DNA of 64,000 nt from Nostoc indistinguendum CM1-VF10 (GCA_019359215.1 JAHHHS010000026.1:1-64000); one strand, 5' to 3'; numbered from the stretch's first letter, positions 1 to 8,898 are shown. Numbers and translations: made by a program. Notes: generated by a model from the sequence alone, not told the origin.

Positions 1-2
1 TT

Positions 3-287
3 ACCGATGGGCGCTTTTCTGGCGGTACTTACGGCATGGTAGTTGGTCATGTGGCTCCAGAAGCGGCAGTTGGTGGTGCGATCGCTCTTGTAGAAGAAGG
101 CGATAGTATTACCATTGATGCACCTGCTCGCCTCTTGCAATTGAATATATCTGAATCAGAATTAGCTCATCGTCGTGCTAATTGGCAACCTCCTGCACCA
201 CGTTACACTAAAGGCGTATTGGCGAAATATGCCAAATTGGTATCTTCTAGCAGTCTTGGTGCTGTCACAGATTTAGATTTGTTTTAA
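3..287 (+). CDS. ilvD: Dihydroxy-acid dehydratase, C-terminal end (partial)
   Basis: The open frame enters from the left edge and reads TDGRFSGGTYGMVVGHV, the C-terminal signature of IlvD/Edd dehydratases, then PEAAVGGAIALVEEGD and a tail ending in DLDLF. The enzyme dehydrates dihydroxy-acids in isoleucine and valine synthesis and carries an iron-sulfur cluster in the cytoplasm. Only about the last 94 residues are in the window; the start and the cluster cysteines lie outside. The C-terminal end looks intact and stops at TAA. Identification is strong because of the conserved SGGT and GHVAPEA motifs. Confidence 0.93.
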   Translation, partial: TDGRFSGGTYGMVVGHVAPEAAVGGAIALVEEGDSITIDAPARLLQLNISESELAHRRANWQPPAPRYTKGVLAKYAKLVSSSSLGAVTDLDLF

Positions 288-382
288 TTCACTTGATTAT
301 TATGTGAGTTGCCTAAACTGTACCATAGGTTCAGTGTAGGCTTTCCAATTCATTAGATATCTCCGAAGATCACTCTTGACTG

Positions 383-613
383 TTAACCGTCAACCGTCAA
401 CGGCGTCGGGGCGTCTCTCATCCCATCTTTAAAAAGCTTTATTAAAGTATATCGCCTCTGAGTATAAGGGTAAAAATTATCCAAAAAACTAATAATATAA
501 TCTTTAGCTATTTTAATATTTTTACTTTTTAAAGGAATACAGTTGGTAAAATCTGTGCCACATCCTAGGTTTGAATCAACTTTAATACTTCCTGCATATT
601 TATCTACAACAAT
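383..613 (-). pseudogene. Relic of a histidine kinase C-terminus (HATPase G2 box)
   Basis: On the minus strand the frame below a TAA at 614-616 reads IVVDKYAGSIKVDSNLGCGT, continuing DFTNCIPLK. This matches the end of a HATPase_c domain (the usual form is V-x-KH-x-G-x-I-x-V-x-S-x-x-G-x-GT-x-F). It then runs about 45 residues to a stop at 383-385. There is no start codon and no upstream kinase sequence, so this is a fragment. The rest of the interval 288-842 is AT-rich and shows nothing else I recognise, apart from short direct repeats near 380-402. Confidence 0.5.
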
Positions 614-842
614 TTAATAAACAAAAGATGGGTTATTAAGTACGCTTTGGCATTAAATAATAGAAATACCAGAACAGATAAACTAGAATTGCTCTGAGGA
701 TTCGCTATTATGAGCGATCGCTTCATCCACACAAATCTGAAAATTCCAATATTTTAGGGTATAAATATTAACAATCCTTAACAGATAATACTATTAAGGA
801 TTGTTAAGAGGAGCAAAAACTGCTCACAAACTCAATTGTTAC

Positions 843-1322
843 TTAAAAATCATCGAGAAACTGACTAAGGCGACTGATTACGGGGTCAACCTCTTGAGGA
901 GGGGTAGCAACAGTATAAGAAGTATTATTTACTACTTCTAATTGAGTTGGAGACTGAATGATTGATCGATCATTGACTATGATCGCCAGTTGTGCAACTT
1001 GCTGAGAAAGTTGCAGTAGATGGTGTTCCATCGCCTCCAAACGATTAGATCCCTTGGCAAAAAAACGTTCCTCAAGTCCAGCCACTTGACGTTGCAGTTC
1101 ACCAATTTGTTGTTGAATCGGTGTTCTTGCTGCTGTTTGTGGAGCAGGTTGTACAGATTCCGGTACACATAAAGATTGCCACAAGGCTTCTTTACAGAGG
1201 TCGCTGAAAGTCTTGTCTGGTTGTTTTTCCAAATAACTTTCTACTTGCGCTAACAAGCTTTCATCAGCAAGCTCTGGGTTGAACGTGACGGATTTAACTA
1301 CCTTTTTTGACCATTGGAACAT
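843..1322 (-). CDS. ParR-like centromere-binding protein
   Basis: This 159-residue protein lies 5 bases downstream of the parM-like gene on the same strand. Its N-terminus (VVKSVTFNPELADESLLAQV, then a helix with KTFSDLCKEALWQSL) fits a ribbon-helix-helix DNA-binding fold: a short strand followed by two helices. A middle segment at about residues 60-110 is glutamine and leucine rich (QQQIGELQRQVAGLEERF) and looks like a coiled coil. The C-terminus (VDPVISRLSQFLDDF) could be an acidic peptide that contacts the filament, as in ParR. The role as adaptor in a type II partition system is inferred from position and fold; the primary sequence of ParR proteins varies widely. Confidence 0.6.
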   Translation of the reverse strand: MFQWSKKVVKSVTFNPELADESLLAQVESYLEKQPDKTFSDLCKEALWQSLCVPESVQPAPQTAARTPIQQQIGELQRQVAGLEERFFAKGSNRLEAMEHHLLQLSQQVAQLAIIVNDRSIIQSPTQLEVVNNTSYTVATPPQEVDPVISRLSQFLDDF

Positions 1323-1327
1323 CAGCT

Positions 1328-2482
1328 TTATGCCCTAGCAGCGCGATTGGAGGATAATTGTGCCTCTCCATAAATATACTGCCCCAAAGCATTCGCCTGC
1401 CGGGAAGGTGCTGCTAAATGAGCATTAATCTTTGCTTCTTTGAGCAGACGTTGAACGTCGTCCCAGAAAAACTCACCACCCCCGCCAGTCAGAATCACAT
1501 CAGTGACACGTTCTGGCAACCAAGCGAGTACACGGCTACATATTTCGCGAGAAAACATCTCTGTGAGGTTGGGAAGAAAATCGTCTAGGTTGGTGGGCTT
1601 GCTAGCGCCTTTAGGACGGTAATAGCGTTCACCTCTGGGTTTGTTCACAGCAGAAATCAGGGCTAGAGATTGACTATCTGCTCCCTCGATTTCGGCAGAC
1701 ACCAATTCATAGAACTTATTCATACCGAAGTCTTCGCTCTTAGAAGCACCTCTGGCAAAACGGAAGTTATCTACCATCAAAAGATCGACGGTTTGATGTC
1801 CAATATCAACGATCGCCACCGATATTTTTGTAAAATCAGGACTGCCAGGACTTTTCTTTGGTTGAGCTTCAGACCACAGCAGGCTGCCGTAGCCCTCTGG
1901 CATTACCCATACCTTACTGACATTCAGCGATACAGATTCGCCTCGGAAGTTCAACACATGAGGGCCACCGACTTGGCTAATCAACTGTGCTTTTTCCTTT
2001 TCAAATTGCTCTAAGGAAAGAAAAGGCAGACCTAATACAACTGAGATATCGTCTCTGAGTTTAAAGTAGCCAGCACTTGCTAATACTTTTACCAGTGCAG
2101 CCTCTACCTTAGATTGGCCGACTCCTAAATTTGCCCCAAAATCTGCTGCCAATTGACCAACAGCATATCCATTTCCTTGGTACTCCAGCCACAAATCCAT
2201 TAAAGGGTCAGTAGCCCTAGCTTCAAAAACACCACCGCGTACTTGTTCTATTGACATCTGCTTGACGTTAGCAGGAACGAACACCACGCTGCCGGGTTCG
2301 CGACTCACACAAGTTTTTGTGGAAGTTCTGCCTAAATCAACACTGAGAATGGTTTTCCCTGGAACACTGCCTGTCTTTGGAGGATTATTATTAACAGCAT
2401 TCATGGGAGCCGATGCTGACACTCTATTCATGGGTATAGCAGCAGCATTGATAGGGGTAGCGGCGGAAGGTTGGTCTGTCAT
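1328..2482 (-). CDS. ParM/StbA-family actin-like ATPase
   Basis: A 384-residue actin-like ATPase. After a low-complexity N-terminal tail (about 40 residues rich in A, P and N) comes the phosphate-1 loop TILSVDLGRTSTKTCV, then phosphate-2 VAIVDIGHQTVDLLM around residue 225, and the adenosine motif VILTGGGGEFF near residue 330. These three motifs in this order define the actin/Hsp70/ParM fold. ParM proteins form filaments that push plasmid copies apart. The gene is followed at once by a ribbon-helix-helix partner, the order seen in parMRC operons. The start is supported by AGGAGC five bases upstream of the ATG. No clear iteron-type parC is visible upstream (2483-2722), so a role in partition is an inference. 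Confidence 0.8.
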   Translation of the reverse strand: MTDQPSAATPINAAAIPMNRVSASAPMNAVNNNPPKTGSVPGKTILSVDLGRTSTKTCVSREPGSVVFVPANVKQMSIEQVRGGVFEARATDPLMDLWLEYQGNGYAVGQLAADFGANLGVGQSKVEAALVKVLASAGYFKLRDDISVVLGLPFLSLEQFEKEKAQLISQVGGPHVLNFRGESVSLNVSKVWVMPEGYGSLLWSEAQPKKSPGSPDFTKISVAIVDIGHQTVDLLMVDNFRFARGASKSEDFGMNKFYELVSAEIEGADSQSLALISAVNKPRGERYYRPKGASKPTNLDDFLPNLTEMFSREICSRVLAWLPERVTDVILTGGGGEFFWDDVQRLLKEAKINAHLAAPSRQANALGQYIYGEAQLSSNRAARA

Positions 2483-2722
2483 GAAAGCTCCTAGTTCAAA
2501 CTTAACTGTAAAAAGTTGTCATGCTCATCTTACAAAAATGCGAGCAACCAAAAATTCTAGGTTGCGTCAAGTGTAGCTAGAAATACGCCAAAAATTAATT
2601 CAGGCGATACCTCTGATAAGCTCATGCCTTCGCACATCTAGTATTATTTGGCATAGTGTAGGCGAATTTTGGCCAGATGTAACCCCTGCTTTCACTGCTT
2701 TCAAACCAAAGACGTCCGTGTT

Positions 2723-3346
2723 TCATCTTCTAGTACGTCTTAATTGGCGTTTGAATATCCAGAAAACAAATGCTAGAACCAAACCCCCAAGTACGATTTT
2801 GGATACAGGAGCAAGGTACTTGTCCACAAGTTCATACTGACTACCCAATATGTATCCTGAGTATGTTAGCAAACCCACCCAAGCAGCGCTACCTAAGGTT
2901 GTGTAAACCAAAAATGGTAGCAGGGGCATATTGCTAATACCTGCGGGAACAGAAATTAAAGTGCGGATTCCCGGTACAAGGCGACCAATTAATACTGCTG
3001 TTCTGCCTTGTCGGTTAAACCACTCTTTAGCCTTGGTGATATCTTTACTGGATATGCCCAGCCATTTGCCATATTTGTCAGCCCAAGCTTTCAAACGGGT
3101 TTCCCCCAAAAACTGACCTGGATAGTACCAAATAAGTGCGCCCAATACAGAACCCAAAAGTCCTGCAAAAAACACACCAATGATATTCAGCTTTGCCCCT
3201 CCTGGTTGATATGGGCTTGCTGTAAATCCAGCCAGTGGCATAATTAATTCCGAAGGAATAGGGGGAAATAAGTTCTCTAAGAACATTAACAGGGCTATTC
3301 CCCAATATCCAAAATAGTTGATGGTATTAGTTATCCATTCAAGCAT
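2723..3346 (-). CDS. DedA family membrane protein
   Basis: A 207-residue integral membrane protein of the DedA (SNARE-associated/VTT) family. It shows the conserved acidic and proline segment LENLFPPIPSELIMPLAGF near residue 25 and the GRLVPGIRTLISVPAG motif near residue 125, including the arginine required in DedA proteins. About five hydrophobic stretches are visible, with a basic tail (KRQLRRTRR). DedA members are linked to membrane lipid transport and proton-dependent homeostasis; the substrate here cannot be read from sequence. AGGAAT lies just upstream of the ATG. Confidence 0.88.
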   Translation of the reverse strand: MLEWITNTINYFGYWGIALLMFLENLFPPIPSELIMPLAGFTASPYQPGGAKLNIIGVFFAGLLGSVLGALIWYYPGQFLGETRLKAWADKYGKWLGISSKDITKAKEWFNRQGRTAVLIGRLVPGIRTLISVPAGISNMPLLPFLVYTTLGSAAWVGLLTYSGYILGSQYELVDKYLAPVSKIVLGGLVLAFVFWIFKRQLRRTRR

Positions 3347-3546
3347 TGAGTTAATTCCTGAAATTGCTGGACTAGTTTTGTTAATAAATTCAGCCTTAGC
3401 TTTATTAAAAGGTAATTATTCTTGCTACCTAAAGTCAAAGTAATTTTGCTGCATTACTATAAAGTTGGCATCGCAACGAAGAAACAGAGTAAGATCGGTG
3501 GAAGCTAGAATTAAACCAACCACTAGATTTTGTTTTCTAATTTTTT

Positions 3547-3590
3547 AGATCCCCCTTAGTCGTTTTTTTAAAAGGACTAAGTGGGGATCT
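3547..3590. repeat. Near-palindromic inverted repeat, MITE or terminator type
   Basis: AGATCCCCCTTAGTC and GACTAAGTGGGGATCT form a stem with one mismatch around a T-rich loop. GATCCCCC-type inverted repeats are frequent in cyanobacterial intergenic DNA and can be short MITE derivatives. It sits in the gap between a convergent-looking end (3714) and the upstream side of dedA. The rest of 3347-3713 holds a CCCCCTTAT tandem (near 3680-3708) but no gene. Confidence 0.55.
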
Positions 3591-3713
3591 AAAGATTTGA
3601 TGGCAAATTTAATAACACACTTTAGAGTTTTCTTTTGAGGTTGTAGTTGTGGGAGACCAAGGAGAAAATGTTACCTTTCCCCCTCATCCCCCTTATCCCC
3701 CTTATCCCCTCTT

Positions 3714-4796
3714 CTAGGCTGTCGGAGTCAATGATTGTACTCTTGGTTCCGATTGCCAGTCTAATGGATTCCAAACTCGATCTTCCAGCGCCATTTGCTC
3801 AATCAAACTTGCCAGTCTCAGGGCTTTAAGAGCTTGTTCACCGCCTACTGAGGGTTGATTGCCACCATGTACACAGTTGACAAAATGTTCTAATTCTGCA
3901 CTCAAGGGTTGAATATTACTGGTGTAGACTTTTTCAATCACACCATCTTGCCTGTAAAGTACTTGTCGGTGGTCGGTGAGAGAATTGGCAGTCGTCTGTC
4001 GGTGAATCAAAATTTCATTTTTAAGAAAATCTGCCTCAGTAAATGAATTTTTGCAATGGGCGACAATCCGGCGAATTTTTCGGTGAGTGACTTTACTGGC
4101 GGTCAGAGTAGCAACAATACCATTGGCAAACCCCAAGGTGGCAGTTACATAATCTAAATAACCAGAGTCTAGGGCGCGAGAACCGCTAGCAGTCAATTTC
4201 GTGACTGGGGAAGCAGCTAATTCCAAAAGTAGGTCGATGTCATGGATCATTAAATCCAGCACAACTGAAACATCGTTTGCTCGATCTGAGTAAGGACTCA
4301 TTCTGTGGGCTTCTAGCGCCAGCAATTCTTCAGTTTTTAGCACTTGGCTTAGTTCTTTAAAAGCTGGATTAAAACGCTCAATATGACCCACTTGTAGGAT
4401 ACACCCAGACTCGGCTGCGGCATTTACTAGGGACTCTGCCTCAGAAATACTGGCTGCGATCGGTTTTTCAATCAAAACATGAATTCCCGCTAACAGACAG
4501 TTGATGCCCACAGCATAGTGTAAACGGGTGGGAACTGCTACACAAACTGCTTCTACAAGGGGTAACAGGTCACAGTAATCTTCAAAAAAACGCACCTTGT
4601 ACTTGCTGGCAGTTTCTAGCCCTCGCTCAACATTAATATCTGCTACTCCAACTAGTTCAACATCTTTCATTGAACTCAGCACGCGAGCATGATGTTGTCC
4701 CATGTTACCCACTCCAATCACGCCTATGCGGATCGGTCGTGGCTGGTTGCGCTGTGTATATGGATTCGTTTCTGCCACTGACATGCTATCTTGCAC
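3714..4796 (-). CDS. Gfo/Idh/MocA family NAD(P)-dependent oxidoreductase
   Basis: The protein has an N-terminal Rossmann fold with IGVIGVGNMGQHHARVLSS (GxGxxG), the EKPIA motif typical of the family (the lysine is catalytic), and a C-terminal Gfo/Idh/MocA sheet domain with MSPYSDRANDVSVVLDLMIH, where the histidine and aspartate match active-site positions. Substrates are usually sugars, inositols or sugar nucleotides; the actual one is unknown. I prefer a GTG start at 4796, which has GAGGAG nine bases upstream, over the longer TTG or the later ATG at 4784. It stands alone. Confidence 0.85.
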   Translation of the reverse strand: MQDSMSVAETNPYTQRNQPRPIRIGVIGVGNMGQHHARVLSSMKDVELVGVADINVERGLETASKYKVRFFEDYCDLLPLVEAVCVAVPTRLHYAVGINCLLAGIHVLIEKPIAASISEAESLVNAAAESGCILQVGHIERFNPAFKELSQVLKTEELLALEAHRMSPYSDRANDVSVVLDLMIHDIDLLLELAASPVTKLTASGSRALDSGYLDYVTATLGFANGIVATLTASKVTHRKIRRIVAHCKNSFTEADFLKNEILIHRQTTANSLTDHRQVLYRQDGVIEKVYTSNIQPLSAELEHFVNCVHGGNQPSVGGEQALKALRLASLIEQMALEDRVWNPLDWQSEPRVQSLTPTA

Positions 4797-5115
4797 TATT
4801 ATTCTCTCCTCAACCACCAAATTTAGAGACGCTACGGCCGTTGGCGTTTATACTCGAAAGCCAGTTACGATCCGTCTAAAACCATCCAGATGGTAACATA
4901 GAGCCTATGTTTATGAAGAATTTCAAAGTTTGTCATCGGTTCCCGTAATCCAAATATCTTTTGTATAGATAGTTCGGGTTGGTTTTGGATTTTGCACTTT
5001 CTACAATAAATGTGTGTCTTTTTATTAACTTTAAAACATTAAGTAACACTTAAACGTAAATTCTTCAAATTTCTGGTGTAATTTGGCGATTTAAAATTCA
5101 AAATTTGTAATCGAG
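4797..5115. other. Divergent intergenic region, no gene seen
   Basis: This is the region between the divergent oxidoreductase and queC. It is AT-rich, with several AAATTC repeats just before queC (5040-5108). I looked for a preQ1 riboswitch ahead of queC and saw no recognisable one. Promoters for both genes must lie here but none stands out. Confidence 0.4.
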
Positions 5116-5793
5116 ATGAAAGCTGTAATTCTGTTATCTGGAGGATTAGACTCTTCCACAATTTTGTACAAAGCTAAGGCTGATGGCTGTGAATGTCATG
5201 CTATTTCCTTTGATTACCAGCAGCGACACCGACGAGAGTTACATTCAGCCCTCACTGTTGCTCAAAAAGCTGCGATCGCACAACATCAGGTGGTTAATTT
5301 TGATTTACGGCAATGGGGTGGTTCAGCACTTACCGATGACGCGATTGATTTACCTCAGGAGCGATCGCTGGATGAAATGTCTCAGAATATTCCTGTAACC
5401 TATGTTCCGGCGCGTAATACCATCTTTTTAAGCTTTGCTCTTGGTTACGCCGAAGCGATCGCAGCTGAACGTGTCTATATCGGTGTCAATGCTTTAGATT
5501 ACTCAGGATATCCTGACTGTCGTCCCGACTATATCCAGGCAATGCAGGAAGTTTTTCGCCTGGGAACCAAACAAGGGCGTGAGGGACAATTAATCAATAT
5601 TGTTGCACCGCTAATAAATTTGAAAAAAACTGAAATCATCCAGCTGGGTAACCAATTGGGAGTCCCTTGGGAGCTAACTTGGTCTTGTTATGCTGGTGGT
5701 GATGTTGCCTGCGGTGTATGTGATTCTTGTCGCTTGCGATTGGCAGCCTTCGCCGAATTAGGACTCGTTGATCCACTGGCATATGCTTGTTGA
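5116..5793 (+). CDS. queC: 7-cyano-7-deazaguanine synthase QueC
   Basis: A 225-residue PP-loop enzyme that makes preQ0 from 7-carboxy-7-deazaguanine, ATP and ammonia for queuosine synthesis. The ATP-binding loop LLSGGLDSSTIL is at residues 6-17, and the zinc-binding cysteines are at the C-terminus (WSCYAGGDVACGVCDSCRLR, about residues 190-208). The family motifs VPARNTIFLSFALGYAEA and GVNALDYSGYPDCRPDY are intact. Length is normal for the family. It converges with the hemolysin-type gene, and a short inverted repeat separates the two. Confidence 0.96.
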   Translation: MKAVILLSGGLDSSTILYKAKADGCECHAISFDYQQRHRRELHSALTVAQKAAIAQHQVVNFDLRQWGGSALTDDAIDLPQERSLDEMSQNIPVTYVPARNTIFLSFALGYAEAIAAERVYIGVNALDYSGYPDCRPDYIQAMQEVFRLGTKQGREGQLINIVAPLINLKKTEIIQLGNQLGVPWELTWSCYAGGDVACGVCDSCRLRLAAFAELGLVDPLAYAC

Positions 5794-5805
5794 ATGAGGA
5801 GTTAA

Positions 5806-5831
5806 GAGTTAAAATTCATAACTTTTAACTC
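5806..5831. terminator. Inverted repeat between convergent genes
   Basis: GAGTTAAAA and TTTTAACTC form a perfect 9-base stem with an 8-base loop, placed exactly between the queC stop (5793) and the stop of the convergent gene at 5832. It is built from the AACTCCT/AGGAGTT heptamer repeat. It could work as a bidirectional terminator, but this is not proven. Confidence 0.5.
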
Positions 5832-7226
5832 CTAACTTTCAACTCCTAACTCTTCTAACCGTCGCAGTTGAATTTGATGCAGGCGTGGCCCAACAATTGA
5901 TACCACAGTAAATTCAAGATTTTCATAACAGAAGATTTCGCCTTTGGCAGGAATTTTCTGTAACTGATACAGCAAAAAGCCCCCTAGTGTCTGGTATTCT
6001 CTTGTCACAGGTAAGTTGAGATGCAAAACTTCGTTCAAGTCTTCGAGGTTGATTTGTGCCTGTACCAGAAATTTCTGCTCATCTAACATTTGAATCAGTA
6101 AGTCGTCGCTGCTTTCAGGAACGCTTGCGTGGCCGATTATTTCGGCAATGACATCTTTGATTGTCACTAGTCCCACAGTACCGCCGAATTCATTCACTAC
6201 CATGACCATAGCGGGTTTCTCTTGCTGCATCATTGGCAAAAGTTCACTCAATGGCGTATGTTCTGGAATAAACCGGACGGGACGCATCCAAGGTTGGATT
6301 TGTGCCTCTAAACTGAGCTTTCCTACAGCCAAAGGTTGCGCCAAATCTTTAAAATAAACAATACCGCGAACATCGTCTAAAGATTCACCAATCACGGGAT
6401 AACGAGAGTAACCAGTGGAAGCCATTTCCCTGAGTAATGTCTGGAAGGTAGCATCTTTTGGCAACGCGATAATACTGGTGCGGGGGATCATCACATCTTG
6501 AACCATGACATCCCCAAACTCAAAAACATTATTGAGCAGTTCTCGCTCTGCGTGCTGTAAACCAGTAGATCCCCATTCTGTAGATATAATCAGTTGCAAT
6601 TCTTCTGGAGTCACAGGTGGCCTCCAGCCTTGCCCTGTGTATTGGATGCCAAAAATCCGCAATAAGAAACGAGTTGATTGGTTGAGAATCCAGATGAAAG
6701 GGCCAAAAAAACGCACGATCGCTTTTACCGAAGGCCCCAAAAACCGAGCTAGCTGTTCTGAATACAGCATGGCTAGGGATTTGGGGCATAATTCTCCGAT
6801 CACAATTTGTAAATAGGCAATTAAGAAAAATGCAATGGGAATTGATAAGGAATGCGCTAGGAAGGTAGTCATTCCAATAGGTAAAGGCCAGGATTTTAAC
6901 CATGCCTTCACCAGCCCGACAATCGTACTTTCTCCAATCCATCCTAATGCCAAACTAGAAAGGGTAATGCCTAACTGAGTGGTAGATAGCAGTCGGTCAA
7001 TACTACGTTGTAGCATTTCGACTGCGATCGCTGGAATATCCCCAGCCTTAACTAGCTGGTGAATACGCGATCGCCGCACGCTCACCATCGAAAATTCTGC
7101 CGTCACAAAAAAGGCATTTATGGCAATCAGTAGTAGCACTGATAATAACCGCAGTGCCACCTCTGTCCAACTTAAATCAGGAAAACCACTCACTGCCAAA
7201 GCTCGTGTAAAACTCACGCCCTCCAT
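5832..7226 (-). CDS. Hemolysin family / CNNM-type membrane protein with CBS pair
   Basis: A 464-residue protein with a DUF21 (CNNM) transmembrane domain over about residues 15-205 (for example FFVTAEFSMVSVRRSRIHQL and LGITLSSLALGWIGE). Two CBS domains follow (about 225-345, with MIPRTSIIALPKD and VMVVNEFGGTVGLVTIKDV) and a C-terminal CorC/HlyC domain (LPVTREYQTLGGFLLYQL). Relatives (CorC, YfjD, CNNM) export magnesium or other divalent cations; the old name hemolysin is historical. Start is an ATG at MEGVSFT. Confidence 0.9.
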   Translation of the reverse strand: MEGVSFTRALAVSGFPDLSWTEVALRLLSVLLLIAINAFFVTAEFSMVSVRRSRIHQLVKAGDIPAIAVEMLQRSIDRLLSTTQLGITLSSLALGWIGESTIVGLVKAWLKSWPLPIGMTTFLAHSLSIPIAFFLIAYLQIVIGELCPKSLAMLYSEQLARFLGPSVKAIVRFFGPFIWILNQSTRFLLRIFGIQYTGQGWRPPVTPEELQLIISTEWGSTGLQHAERELLNNVFEFGDVMVQDVMIPRTSIIALPKDATFQTLLREMASTGYSRYPVIGESLDDVRGIVYFKDLAQPLAVGKLSLEAQIQPWMRPVRFIPEHTPLSELLPMMQQEKPAMVMVVNEFGGTVGLVTIKDVIAEIIGHASVPESSDDLLIQMLDEQKFLVQAQINLEDLNEVLHLNLPVTREYQTLGGFLLYQLQKIPAKGEIFCYENLEFTVVSIVGPRLHQIQLRRLEELGVES

Positions 7227-7285
7227 TTAGAGGAATAGGGAATAGCAGATAATCAATCACCAATGCCCCAGTCCCCATGCCCAAT

Positions 7286-7987
7286 CTACCTCTCTACAGG
7301 AATATTCGATGCTTCTAGCTTCAATTCTTGAGCGGGATAATCAGTGAGAGCGAGTGATATCTTCTTAACATCATCAAGTAAAGCTGTGGGAATGCTCACT
7401 GTACCTGTAAATGCTGGCCCATTTACAGGCAATTCTGTTGGTAAACCCTCTGTACTAGCACTCAGAGTCCGTCCTTTATCATCGGTAACATCTAAAAAAC
7501 TATACAGGAAGCGCACAGAATCTTTACCTTTGTTCTGCATTTTCACTTTCAGTAGCAAATCACCACCAGAGTAGCGGACAGATTGCACAATCATGGTTAC
7601 ACCTTGACTTTGGGCAGTAACTGGAAAACCTGGCTGGGGCTTTTCTTCAACCACTGCTGGGGGGTTTTCCTCTGGCTTCTGCTTGCTGCTATTGGTTTCT
7701 TCATCATCTTCCTCTAGCTTTTCTGATTTAGCAGCCTTGGTCTTACCCTCAATTCGTGCCTTGACAATTTTCAGAATCTCTTCCTCTTTTAATAGCACTA
7801 ACCCTGCCTGTTGGGAGCTATTTGTTTTATTGCTGGCAAATTTGGTTGTGGGACGCCCATCTGGTGTGGTAACGCCTTTAAGTGCTGAACTCCCCAGTTC
7901 AAACCCCAACAAGGCGCTCACAGAACCTGCCCCCATCATCAGGATTAACAAAACCAAAGTAAGAAGTACAGTAGAATTTATTTTCAT
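7286..7987 (-). CDS. Membrane-anchored protein of unknown function
   Basis: From the ATG at 7987 the protein is about 233 residues. An N-terminal hydrophobic helix (VLLTLVLLILMMGAGSVSAL) is followed by a charged low-complexity linker (KSEKLEEDDEETNSSKQKPE) and a C-terminal beta-rich domain from about residue 120 (GVTMIVQSVRYSGGDLLLKV, then LDVTDDKGRTLSAS), resembling an extracytoplasmic immunoglobulin-like domain. It is probably anchored in the membrane with its C-terminal domain outside. A longer frame begins at a TTG at 8050 but lacks a ribosome site. I do not recognise a named family. Confidence 0.7.
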   Translation of the reverse strand: MKINSTVLLTLVLLILMMGAGSVSALLGFELGSSALKGVTTPDGRPTTKFASNKTNSSQQAGLVLLKEEEILKIVKARIEGKTKAAKSEKLEEDDEETNSSKQKPEENPPAVVEEKPQPGFPVTAQSQGVTMIVQSVRYSGGDLLLKVKMQNKGKDSVRFLYSFLDVTDDKGRTLSASTEGLPTELPVNGPAFTGTVSIPTALLDDVKKISLALTDYPAQELKLEASNIPVER

Positions 7988-8288
7988 TGCTGACAAGCTA
8001 TCACAATAGAATGCTAGTCTATTTAAGAATAGTGAAGCTTTTGACCTCAATCCTTAAAGGAACTTAATCAATATTAGTCTGCACTATTTTATGATTAAAT
8101 TTTAAATTATGTAGTATAAAAATCTGATAAGCTATTGTCGAGTATTCACACGTGTAAATTTGTGCTATAATTGCCCAATTGGCTAAACTCAGTGCATGAG
8201 GTATTTTCCTCAGTCTAAAATTAGTAAATCAGGTTGACCTAAGAGTTGAAGTAATTGACTCTTATGAACCCGAAAGCGAACAAAACAA

Positions 8289-8361
8289 GCGCCTTTGGCC
8301 GATTGGGGAGGCAACGAACTCATAATTCGTCTTCAGGCTGGTTCGATTCCAGCAGGGCGCA
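8289..8361 (+). tRNA. tRNA with CAU anticodon (tRNA-Met type)
   Basis: A cloverleaf can be drawn: acceptor GCGCCTT with AGGGCGC (one G-T pair), a three-pair D stem GCC/GGC, anticodon stem ACGAA/TTCGT with loop CTCATAA, and T arm GCTGG-TTCGATT-CCAGC. The G1-C72 pair argues against initiator tRNA. CAU anticodons serve elongator methionine or, after lysidine modification, isoleucine AUA; I cannot decide between the two from sequence. CCA is not encoded. Confidence 0.9.
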
Positions 8362-8463
8362 CTGAACGATCAAAAAGCAGTAATAGAGGGATAAAGGGCA
8401 TTGGGCATGGGGAATTGGGCATTAATTATTTTTTCCCTACTCCCCACTTCCTACTCCCTAATA

Positions 8464-8898
8464 TTACCGAGGTAGTAAAATTTCAAACCTGAATTCAGTT
8501 CCTACTTTGAGTTTGTTGCTATTAAAACGCGGAGACATCATTAGTGATGTGTCATAAGGATTTGGTAAATCAGGAGTGCGAATATATGGGTCGTTGCCAA
8601 CTTGTTGAGTCAGGACATCACGATATAAAGTATTAATCAACTGAGCATCGCGGGCAATTTCATTTTCTGGGAAAGAACCACCGAAACCGGAACCCGATCC
8701 GAAAAATGAGTCTAATTGACGCTTGAGACTGCTATTCTCATAGAAATTGCGATCGTGACGAAAATAAGCTCGTTCAAACGCATCATTCGTAGTTTCAGTT
8801 TTGGGGGTTTCCGTTTGGGCAGATGCAACAGAGGGAAAAGCAATACCAGCAGCAAGCAGTACCAATAAACCACCAAAGGTTTTAAATTTTATACCCAC
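8464..8898 (-). CDS. Conserved exported protein of unknown function
   Basis: This 144-residue protein starts with a typical signal peptide (FGGLLVLLAAGIAFPSVASA, cleaved before QTE). The mature part is charged (AFERAYFRHDRNFYENSS), has a glycine-rich stretch (GSGSGFGGSF), and ends with KVGTEFRFEILLPR. It has the look of a periplasmic protein. No family is recognised. It is divergent from pyrE, about 100 bases away. Confidence 0.72.
   Translation of the reverse strand: MGIKFKTFGGLLVLLAAGIAFPSVASAQTETPKTETTNDAFERAYFRHDRNFYENSSLKRQLDSFFGSGSGFGGSFPENEIARDAQLINTLYRDVLTQQVGNDPYIRTPDLPNPYDTSLMMSPRFNSNKLKVGTEFRFEILLPR

Noticed and set aside
2262..2576. Plus-strand frame inside parM
   Set aside because: Antisense shadow of a strongly coding gene; no independent evidence.
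2483..2722. parC-like iterons upstream of parM
   Set aside because: I found no convincing direct repeats by eye; only a weak CGCCAAAA inverted pair.
4897..5115. Possible preQ1 riboswitch ahead of queC
   Set aside because: No recognisable preQ1-I or II pattern could be found, and no pseudoknot could be drawn with confidence.
8295..8492. Frame overlapping the CAU tRNA
   Set aside because: It runs through the tRNA gene and heptamer repeats and has no protein-like features.
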